Source: Trichomonas tenax (taxonomy: Eukaryota; Parabasalia; Trichomonadida; Trichomonadidae). From it: 64,000 bases of DNA. This document shows positions 53,001-62,211 of the stretch, piece after piece. The notes beneath the pieces are model-generated. The model was given only the letters and a program-made list of their open reading frames with translations, made no database searches and was not told the DNA's origin. A program made the translations under genes and the position numbers. The stretch lies in the NCBI GenBank assembly GCA_023091735.1, contig JALKBU010000161.1, positions 1 through 64,000 on the forward strand, read 5' to 3'. The stretch's first letter is position 1, and every line of letters starts with the position of its first letter.

Positions 53001-53141
53001 AAAAAATTATCTTTGTTGAAAGAAATAAAAATATCGTTGTATAGTAAATAATAATTCAATTAATGGTGATAAATTATTTAATAGGCGATTTTGCTGATGA
53101 AATTAAAATAGGGATAAAATCAACTTTTATGCATTACTTTT

Positions 53142-54459
53142 GTTTTATGCATATATACATACATACACATAAAAAGTGATTTATCAACAGATGCTCCAGC
53201 ATCAGCAAAAAAGGTTTCATCCGCAAACAAATTTTGCTCCCAGGTAATTTTTCATCCACTGATGATTATGCTTATGCTGATGAAAAGCATACGATATCCA
53301 ATAAAAAAGAGATGTTTATTTTAATTTTGTAAATGTTGAAAAACTAAATAACTGTTCATTTACACATATTTTGTTATACTACATGCCACTAGTGTATATT
53401 ATTTCAATGTATATGAATAGCAATCATATACAACATAATGAATACTATGAGAAACACTGGGTTTCAAAGCATATTTTTTGCAGAATTATATATAATTATA
53501 ATTATATATTTCATGAACTATACTAACCGCTAAGTCTATTTACATTATTGTGCGTGAAGAAATATCAGAAATTCAATGTGATTTGCTTGATTTGAATAAT
53601 CTAGAATTGTAAAAAGCATTTTTATCGGGCATTGCAAAGCAAGTAACAATGAAAATCATATTATAATCTACTTTTTGCAATTATGTACCTCTTCCCTAGT
53701 TCAAGTTATTCCTTCATTAAGTATTGAAGAAAGGTCAAGAACGGTTTTAAAAATGTTGCAAATCATCAAAAATCAAATCGATATATGATTTTTTTCTTCA
53801 ATCTGATAGATTCTGCCTGCGCAAATATAAGAAATTCGTCAGTAAAAGTATATTCTAATAATATCGTGAATAATTAAGTGAAATTGATGAAAGATGTTGA
53901 TAAATCATGACAGAGTGAGGTGCACTACCATTGTAGTTAAGCAAGACTCCTTGAGAATAAATGATTAAAGAGCTCAGTCCATTTTTTGGACTACATAACA
54001 TCTTTAAAAAAGTGTTATAACTTTTGATTAATATCATTTACCAAAAGCATATCTGTTGGTATTTAATTCACATTTTGTTGAAAGAAATCGGAATATTATT
54101 GACGAAATGTTTGATGCATCGTTTTATTTCGACAAAGATGTTTTTCATGAAATCAATATCATTCTCACTCGATATGATCTCATTGAAAATGATATAGAAA
54201 TTGAAGATGAATATGACCAAGAACTCGAAAATTATGACTTACTTCAACTTCCATTTAAATTTTAAAATTTATTTTTATCATTAGATTGTTGATTGCTCTA
54301 TTTACAGACAAAAAATATATGCAAAAATTCAAGATTGTGCCATAAAAATTATTCATTAGCATAAGCATAATCATCAGCGGATGAAGCCTTGTTTTGCTGA
54401 TGCTGGAGCATCTGCGGATAAATCATTTTGTACGCATATATATATGCATAAATTTTATG
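53142..54459. mobile_element. 1.3-kb element bounded by inverted repeats
   Basis: The left arm (53142-53283) and right arm (54353-54459) are inverted copies. They share the blocks TTTTATGCATATAT, GATTTATC, the palindrome-containing GATGCTCCAGCATCAGCAAAA, TTCATCCGC and GATGATTATGCTTATGCT. The left arm has an extra ~35 bases. The interior is AT-rich with no intact gene; a 69-codon acidic plus-strand frame (54056-54265) and fragments near 53560-53800 have no recognised family. No clear target duplication was found. It is probably a non-autonomous or decayed transposon. Confidence 0.5.
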
Positions 54460-57083
54460 TTTTTTAAGGCCTGACTTACATGTAAAAGTGACAATTCACC
54501 TTAAATTTTTTCGCTCATTTTTCCTTCTATAGTGACAAAAAACATCAAAATTTGTTAAAAAAACAACCTTTGCTTAAAATGATTATTATCAAATTTGGAG
54601 TCTAACTGTAAAGGAAAGAGGCTTTAGTTCCTTAAATTAAAAAAAATTAGATTTGTAACATTAACAACATCTGCCATAATCTCTGACATGTTGAGCATTG
54701 GTAAATTTATATTATGAATTAATTGTTGTGCTTGAGACATCTTTGGAATTTGAAATTATTTCTTCTGAACATTTAAACTTTTGTGCAATGGACGACAGTG
54801 ATTCGCCTTGGGATAGAGCTGATGCGATTGCGTTTTTCATTCCAGGTGTTATATCTGCAAGTTTCGTAATCATTGTTGAAGGTTAAAAAAATGAAATTCA
54901 GACACATGATTATTTTCCTTATTTTAACAATGAAATCAGAAACCATATTTTAAACTACATAAAATATATGAATTTCGCTTTCTGGTTTATCGGCCAAATA
55001 AAACTTCATGGAGAAAGACACTCCTTTGCATACTCCTCTTTGAAGCTCAATGTTTCTATACATCAGTACTGTATCCATATGATAGAATACGCTATAACTC
55101 TAAAACATTTGTGGCGATTTAGAAATTTCGAAATTAAAATCAATCCCATCAGAACATAGCACCACATCAAATTGAGAGGTATGACAGCAATGTACTATGA
55201 TTGCCGCCTTCAAAATGGGATCCAAGACCGCAATTTTCAGAAAATCACAATTTCGAAGAAACTTGAAGATGCTGCTTTATCCCTCCGATTGTAGCATCAC
55301 TGCATATTACAATTATCCTAAACTTTGTTGACTACAATTTTAAATTTTCAAAGTATGATCTGGAACTCCAAAATAATTTTTACAACACTTGCTTTTGATA
55401 GCACACATATATCCTTCATGATTCTGTCATTCATACCTTTTGATTATATATGTATTTGGAAAGTAAATAAAATTCACATATATTTTTTCCTCAATAGAAA
55501 CATCATTTATACACTATCATTAATCTACCTTTCGTCTATATATTATACATGCATACATGCTTTAGGCAAATATCTTAAGAATAAAATTCAAAATTTTTCT
55601 TCGCCCAAAATTTGTTTTGATACAAAATTTGTGTTATTCATTGAAAATAAAGTAGGCTAGACATTATTTCAGAAATCACAATTTTAATCTATAGAAAAAC
55701 ATTGGTTAATATCTGCTTTGTATATTGGAGTTATCTTAGTTAGATAGTGCTCATTTGATTTGTATGCATTATACTACTTAAATTTGCATATTGCAAAATT
55801 CATATTAGTAAAATTGAATTAATCGATTTCTTGAAAAACAAAAAATTAAAATAATCAAATCAACATGTTTAAAACAACAATATATAATATTAGTTTTTCC
55901 TCATATAAATAAGATTTGATATAAAACCGACTTTTTCTTAATTTCAAACAAATAGCATAGTCAATTTAAGTGAAATTATTTATAAATGCGAATATTTCAA
56001 CAATGTTAGTTTTATTACGAGATTCTCATTTTGATGTATAAATAACCGAGACTAAATCACTCAATAAATACATTATTTCTGGATTGTTGTTAGTTGTACT
56101 GCTCTTTTGAAAATGATAAAACTCTCTGTTCAGTGTTTAAATACAGCAAAAACTGTCAGCTAAAATAATGTTATCAATAATGGAGACTTTATTGCTTCAT
56201 ATCTCGGGATACCGTTTAGACTTGCGATCCATGCATACATTGTTCCTATATGAATATAGATGCTATGTCCAAAGTTTCAACCCAAAATGTTTTGAAAATA
56301 AAGAGTTCCACACCTTGTATGCACCCACTGAAATAAGCATATAAAGCAAAATTCTGACTGCTGCATGCTCATTTTGTATATCCATATCGGATTATCTTAT
56401 GAAAAACCAGCTGAACATTGAATAAATTGTTGATTTTCTATTTTTATTAACAAAACAATGTTGAGAGTTAGCAAGCTTACAGTTGGTATCTAAATTGCAT
56501 AATACATTCGTAAGAGCTCACGTAGAAACATTTTAATTTTTGAAAAATTTTATTCCTCATAAATAAATGATTTTTGTTGATAAAATAGATAAAACACATT
56601 AACCAAATGTGTTTTGTGTGCTTATTTTGGCATAAATGTCCTTTACAGACATCTCACTTTATCATGCAAGTGTAGGCTTTTTTCAGCATATTTCGACCTT
56701 CTGTTTCTCAGGTAAATAATAGGAATTAGAAGATATCTCCTATGTATACACCGATCCAAAAAAATCTAGTTGTTAGCAAACAAAGAAAATCATGAAAATA
56801 CCGCTCAGGTAGGGCTGTGCGAAATAAGGTTAAAATAATTCATCATAACTCGAATTTTGCGAATTTTTTTGAGTTGAAAAAAATTATGAAATTATCAAAA
56901 TCTGATACTGCAGACATCTAGCATATACATAGAAGTCGCATGGTATATAAATTTTTTATTCAAATTCACACCAGGTTTCTCTAAGCTTTCTGCAAAAGTA
57001 AAATTTCATCTCATAAGGTTATATTTTTAAATAGTTTACATCAAATGCCTTAATCCCTATTTTTATTTCATCAGCAAAATCAT
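54460..57083. other. Long gene-poor, AT-rich region
   Basis: Apart from the helix-turn-helix remnant at 54712-54873, I see no gene in these 2.6 kb. Short minus-strand pieces at about 54960-55320 (for example VLCSDGIDFNFEI) may be further transposon debris. Short plus-strand frames at 54968-55660 have no protein-like pattern. Confidence 0.45.
54712..54873 (-). pseudogene. Helix-turn-helix remnant of a Tc1/mariner-type transposase
   Basis: A 53-codon minus-strand frame reads MITKLADITPGMKNAIASAL then SQGESLSSIAQKFKCSEEII. That is the classic first DNA-binding helix-turn-helix of Tc1-like transposases (T-P-G-x-R..I..L..G.S...IA..F..S...V). It stops soon after, and the catalytic domain is not found in order downstream. 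Either a fragment of an old insertion or a small domesticated HTH peptide; the former is more likely. Confidence 0.4.
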
Positions 57084-57674
57084 CTAATCAGAATCATCAT
57101 CGTCGTCATCATCACCATCATTGCCAGCAACATTGCCCTGTGGTGGTGGCTGAGCTGGCTCTGGTTTCTTCTTCTGTTTGATCGTGATTTGAATTGATGT
57201 GACAGGAACATTGAACTGTGTCTTGAGAACATCCTTGAGCTGGTTCGATGCATCACCTTGAACAATGATTTGCATCATTCCATCCTTCTTCTTTGTGGAG
57301 CAAGATGTAGACATCTTCTTGCTGATAGCTTTCTGGAGCTCCTTGAGATCGAGACCCCATGGCTCTATCATAGAGACTGTAGTGAGGAATTTCCTTGCTT
57401 TGCGATTCTTGACTGTGATTTGAATCTTTGGAAGGTCCTTTGGTTCCTTAGCGTTTCCTTTCTTTCCACCTTTACCTCCCTTGACTGGAGCCTTCTTCTC
57501 CTCCTCTCCTTCAGCTGGTTCCTTCTCATCTTTCTCTGCATCTCCTTCACCGCCTTCCTGGTCGCCGTGGAGCTTGAAGAAGCGACAGTAGCAAAGGGGG
57601 ACATCGCATTTCGGACAGTATTCAACAGCGGCCTTCTGCAGAACTGGCGCCTCATGGGCGTCCTCTTCGGCCAT
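57084..57674 (-). CDS. DENR: Density-regulated protein homologue (DENR, SUI1 domain)
   Basis: The start at 57674 gives 196 residues. The N-terminus has the DENR zinc-type motif YCPKCDVPLCYC (about 18-29). A Glu/Lys/Gly-rich linker then leads to the SUI1/eIF1-like domain (about 90-175: PKIQITVKNRKARKFLTTVS, DLKELQKAISKKMSTSCS, MMQIIVQGDASNQLKDVL). The C-terminus ends in an aspartate run. DENR with MCT-1 recycles tRNA and 40S subunits after termination and aids re-initiation. The gene is GC-rich with strong codon bias. The frame is open 26 codons further upstream but without a plausible start; the ATG used lies just behind AAAAGTGCTATAAAA. Confidence 0.92.
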   Translation of the reverse strand: MAEEDAHEAPVLQKAAVEYCPKCDVPLCYCRFFKLHGDQEGGEGDAEKDEKEPAEGEEEKKAPVKGGKGGKKGNAKEPKDLPKIQITVKNRKARKFLTTVSMIEPWGLDLKELQKAISKKMSTSCSTKKKDGMMQIIVQGDASNQLKDVLKTQFNVPVTSIQITIKQKKKPEPAQPPPQGNVAGNDGDDDDDDDSD

Positions 57675-58483
57675 TTTTATAGCACTTTTTTTTGCATCTT
57701 CAAAAATTTCGACTTTTTGACATTTCGTCAAAAATAGTATAAAATCTGACACGTAAAATTGATTGTTTGCTTTGACCAGTTAATTTGGAGTTAATTGATT
57801 ACATATTTAGATAATATAAGAATTGAAAGCACCTATTATTGTCGGATTTAAAGTGACAAACATACATTCTTTCTTTCTTTTATTACTGTAATAAAATATT
57901 CGAAGAGTGGGAGTCCAAACTATGGCTAAATGGGGTATTTTGATGTGCGCAGATGATAAAATCCTACAATATGGGTGCTAGATTTTAAATCTTCCATTAA
58001 GAGATATACATGGATATTTTTATGTCAATGTTGAAATATTTCAAAACTTCTTCAAACATAAAAGTATTTGCGAAGTATTTCTAAATGATGAGAAACATAT
58101 TTTTAAAGGTAATGGAATTGAAGAGTTCTGGTTAAATGTTTGATATTGAGGATTATGCTTTATATGTTTCCGAATTTGGAGGATTCTATAAATTAGCATC
58201 AATATCATTCTATAGTTTCTCAAATAATCAGATGTATCTTGGTAAGTTATTTGAAACTACTTGTAAATATAAATGTTTATATAAAAATTATTCAAACAAG
58301 GTATTGAAATAGGCATAAACAATCAACTTTAATCTCATCTTCTCATGCCATAAGCTCTGAATTGCTTATGTCAGAAATATGTATAACTCTAAATGATTTT
58401 ATATATGCGCATTTTTAATCGTCATTTCTCTCAAAGTACCACATTATGGCAAAATTTTTGAAATTTGTAAAAGTTCAAAAAAT
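57675..58483. other. Spacer upstream of DENR and of the ankyrin pseudogene
   Basis: It holds the DENR promoter side (AAAGTGCTAT on the minus strand and a TTTAAAGTGACAAAC word at 57848-57862). The rest is AT-rich, with small broken frames around 57900-58260 that could be the lost 5' part of the ankyrin-family gene. Confidence 0.4.
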
Positions 58484-59564
58484 ATGGAAGATTTAATTGA
58501 GTTTTCCACCATTTCGCGTCATCTAGACAGCGATTGTTTACAAGAATGCATGAAATTGGTCGACATGTGCATTGAAAAATACAATTTCTTTTAAAAATCA
58601 TCGATTCAAGATCAGAATTTAATCCAAAAAATATTAATTCATATTTACAGCTCTTTGACTACGTTTTGAAAAGCATCCAGCACATTTATATACCAATATG
58701 CAGAGTGGTTCCCCTTTAACATCAATTATTTATGAGAAATATGGAAAATATATAAATAATCAAAACATTGAACATTCAGAAATATATCCCAAAGGAAGTC
58801 TTCTATATTACATATTGCATGATCAAATTGAAGAATTTAGCAACAATTTCTCTGAGAAAAATTTTCCAAAGCGGAATCTCCTTAACGCAGCAGCAAGGCT
58901 TGGTTCGGAAAGATGTTTGGGATTTCTTATCGCGAATTATAATATTTTCGAAATCACTCAAATCATGCTTCAACAATCATTTTTTGGTGATAAATGCTGG
59001 AGCAGATGTTAACTTCAAATCAAATGATGGCTGCACTGCATTATTAGTCTGCGCATATAATAATTCACTAAATACAGTACAGTTAATCATTCAGAAAACT
59101 ACTGACTGCGATCAACCAGATGAAGATGGAATTAGTCCACTATTTTTTGTTCTATTTATAATAAGACTGAATTGGGCAAATTACTGCTTGATCATGGTGC
59201 TAAAGTTTCTACTTATGATAAGACTGGATATACAGCAATACACCATGCAGCACACTATGATAATTGGCAAATCATGGAGCTCATGTTAATGAAAGATAAA
59301 ATTTGTGTCAATATCGAAGATAATTATGGGAGAACTCCGTTAATGCATTGCGTACAATTGAATTCGATTAAAGTAGCGAAATTACTTTTAGATAACGATG
59401 CAGATGTTAATCATCAAGACCATCAAGGAAATACTGTATTAATGATGTGCGCAATGTTTGATAAATATGAACATGCTGAAATGTTGATCAATAACCGATG
59501 CAATAACGAAATCAAAAATCATTTCCAGCTTAATGCACAAGACATTGCCAGCATTTATGAATAA
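58484..59564 (+). pseudogene. Ankyrin-repeat gene of the trichomonad DUF3447 family, broken
   Basis: The reading starts with MEDLIEFSTISRHLDSDCLQ, meets a TAA near 58592, and resumes in another frame at about 58698 (TSIIYEKYGKYINNQ; LLNAAARLGSERCLGFLIAN). It shifts again near 58985 (AGADVNFKSNDGCTALLVCA) and once more near 59165 (GKLLLDHGAKVSTYDKTGY; YGRTPLMHCVQLNSIKVAKL; DADVNHQDHQGNTVLMMC). The pieces form the usual helical front domain plus about five ankyrin repeats. One nonsense codon and at least two frameshifts make it non-functional. The family is among the largest in trichomonads. Confidence 0.8.
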
Positions 59565-59597
59565 CTATATACTTTTTCTTTGCTAACAATCACTGAA

Positions 59598-59897
59598 TCA
59601 TCGGATACAGAAAATGAAGAAATGATTGAAAAATTCACCAACAGCTTTCAGGCCAGCGAAGTGAATAACAGAATCAATCTGATACTTCTTGAATGCTGAT
59701 CTAAATGTTTCTTTGTCTCTTATATCGCCTTGAACGAAAGGAACTTCCTTTCCAATGATTTTTGCGACTCTCTTTAATGATTCGGCGGATGAATTCACTA
59801 AGTTGTCATAAACAACGAAATCATAGCCAGTCTTTGCGAGCTCGACGAGCGTGTGGCTTCCAATGTATCCCGCACCACCAGTGATGAGAATATGCAT
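59598..59897 (-). pseudogene. galE: UDP-glucose 4-epimerase, N-terminal fragment
   Basis: The first 88 residues are a well-kept GalE Rossmann start: [20 protein letters not shown] with GxxGxx[29 protein letters not shown] and [12 protein letters not shown]. The sequence then switches to unrelated [11 protein letters not shown] and stops. GalE needs about 340 residues, including the catalytic Ser and YxxxK, which are absent. It converts UDP-glucose and UDP-galactose. The cut lies about 35 bases from the end of the ankyrin pseudogene, so the break is a recombination junction or insertion point. Confidence 0.85.
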
Positions 59898-60208
59898 CTA
59901 TACAAATGAAGTAACATAATGGGTGATCTAACATAAAATCACAGGGAAAGCAGTTATATCTTATCAAAAATTGTTTACCATGTATATTTAAAAAGAGTCT
60001 TTGGAGCGTTATTTTGGACTATTAGTTGATTACGACCAAATTATTCTCAATTTTCATATCTTCTATTAAACAATTGAATTGGTATTGTTTAGGTCATTGT
60101 GTGTCATATAATACACGATTTAAATAGCTTTACACAGTTTAAATTTGAATAACTCGTTAAAATATTGAGCAATTTGAAAGAGAAAAGAAAAAGGGCAATT
60201 AAATTTTT
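59898..60208. other. Spacer between GalE fragment and the inverted-repeat element
   Basis: AT-rich, with no gene seen. Confidence 0.45.
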
Positions 60209-61169
60209 ATACGCAAAGTCGGCGAAACTCGTTTTTGAACTCACTGGATTAACTTCTTGCGAAGTTATTGAACCCCAATGTACAAAATCCTGTTGTGCAT
60301 GATATATTAAAGAATTAGCTAACAAAGTCTATACTTCATTAAAATATTAGATATATCTTGCATCAAAAACATTGATTTGCCATGATGTGCTTTACTCATT
60401 ATAATATATTATATTCCCATTGTATAGCATTTTCATAACGTAAAATATGTTGTTGTCGATGATAAATAGGTAAATCTAATCACAAATATGCTTTTTTGGA
60501 AAAAAGTATTCCAAGTGTTCACACATAAGCTCTGTGTGTTATTCTCCCAAAATAATGATGATTCTTTTTTGAGCGGCTAAATTTGAAAAGTTTATTAAAT
60601 TGAGAAATTCTATAGCCAAAATGGAGCTATATCATCAATGTGGTATTTATGTCTACGACCCCACCTAAAAAGTTCAATTTGGTTAATCTTTATCATCGAT
60701 ATTAAATCGATCTTTAAAAATTCTGTAGGCTTGTTTAAAATTGATTCTATTTGGCCGGCTAAATTTGACAAATTTATTAAATTGAGAAGAATAGAGGAGG
60801 AAAATTTGAAAAGAATTATCATTATTTTTGGGAGAATAACACACAGAGCTTATGTGTGAACACTTGGAATACTTTTTTCCAAAAAAGCATATTTGTGATT
60901 AGATTTACCTATTTATCATCGACAACAACATATTTTACGTTATGAAAATGCTATACAATGGGAATATAATATATTATAATGAGTAAAGCACATCATGGCA
61001 AATCAATGTTTTTGATGCAAGATATATCTAATATTTTAATGAAGTATAGACTTTGTTAGCTAATTCTTTAATATATCATGCACAACAGGATTTTGTACAT
61101 TGGGGTTCAATAACTTCGCAAGAAGTTAATCCAGTGAGTTCAAAAACGAGTTTCGCCGACTTTGCGTAT
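60209..61169. mobile_element. Foldback element with 344-bp perfect inverted arms
   Basis: Bases 60209-60552 and 60826-61169 are exact reverse complements (344 bp, no mismatch). The match continues imperfectly for about 15 more bases at the inner side. The spacer (about 270 bases) contains two near-direct repeats beginning GGCTAAATTTGA (about 60575 and 60757). Both ends are ATACGCAAAG/CTTTGCGTAT. No target duplication is obvious and no transposase is present. Possible readings: a foldback/MITE-type element, a gene-conversion palindrome, or an assembly artefact. Transcription would yield a long double-stranded RNA hairpin. A 37-codon protein-like stretch lies in the arms (AQQDFVHWGSITSQEV; VSSKTSFADFAY). 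Confidence 0.85.
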
Positions 61170-61535
61170 CAATTTTAGACAAGCCAAAAGACAAATTGGG
61201 TAATGAATGATTTTTTCATCATTTTAAACAAACGAATGAAATAATATCAATCTATAGTGTGTTTCATGACAAATAAAAGATAAGTTTTTGAAGATAAAAA
61301 ATTATGGTTTTTTTTGACGGGCTTCATGTGCATTGTCTATTGTGGGCTATGGAAAGATAAATATGAGCAAACAAAGATTTAGAAGAGTTCAAAACATTTT
61401 GAATTGTGAAGAAATAATCGTAATTTGGTCCAGATCTTTGATAAAACAATAAAGAATTTTGATTTACGATTGATGATAAAAGAATAAAAATGATTAATTA
61501 ATACTTAAAATAATTATTTGTTAAAATAAATGTAA
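61170..61535. other. Spacer upstream of tRNA-Tyr
   Basis: AT-rich, with no gene seen. Confidence 0.5.
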
Positions 61536-61618
61536 CCGACTATAGCTCAGTTGGAAGAGCATGGGACTGTAGAAATGTGGTTATCCCGGGGTCACTGGTT
61601 CGAATCCGGTTGGTCGGA
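61536..61618 (+). tRNA. tRNA-Tyr (GTA) with a 10-base intron
   Basis: The acceptor CCGACTA pairs with TGGTCGG (discriminator A). The D arm is GCTC-AGTTGGAA-GAGC. The anticodon stem is TGGGA...TCCCG with the loop starting CTGTAG, so the anticodon is GTA. The T arm is ACTGG-TTCGAAT-CCGGT. Ten extra bases (AAATGTGGTT) sit directly 3' of position 37, the canonical site for tRNA introns; removing them leaves 73 bases. Tyr tRNA genes commonly carry such introns across eukaryotes, and splicing by the tRNA endonuclease is expected. Confidence 0.92.
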
Positions 61619-62211
61619 GAGTTTTAACATTTTTCATTTTGATTTTTTCATGATAATCTTGCAATATTTGAGCTAAATAGTATTAAGATGAATGTTACTA
61701 ACATCAATTTATTCCATTCTCATAGGTACACTACCATAATATAATTACTCATATTTGATATTAAATTAATTGATTAATATTCTTTAATATGAAATTAATA
61801 TCAATAAAAACCAGTAGAAAAAATTTATTTGCTTGACATAATGTTCAATTGTTGAATATAGTGATAGTCTTGAGATGCAACAGTTTTGAAATGAAAAATT
61901 AATTTGACTTGAAATGAAAAAATTACTTTTGTTCACTTGGCAACTTTATAAAGAATTATACGAAGATCACATTATAAAATATTATAACTTTGATAGACTC
62001 ATATTTAACATATCTTATATTATATAATATTTTTTATTTAAAAATATCAAAAAATAAAAGAGTTCTAACTTTGCAAAGTTGGAAATAAAATTCTAGAATT
62101 TTGATCTTCGAATTTTGAAATTTTATTTAAAATCTAGGCTTGGAACAATATAAAAATGCCAAGTACAATGAAAACATCAAAAATAATATAATAATAAAAG
62201 ATATCAAAAAA
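61619..62211. other. Spacer upstream of WD40 gene
   Basis: AT-rich, with no gene seen. A CAAAGTTAGAACTC-type inverted word occurs near 62060. Confidence 0.45.

Noticed and set aside
54968..55660. Short plus-strand frames in the gene-poor region
   Set aside because: No protein-like pattern; the only readable signal nearby is on the minus strand.
57675..57752. Upstream extension of the DENR frame
   Set aside because: It does not begin at an ATG of its own and reads unlike DENR; the ATG at 57674 fits.
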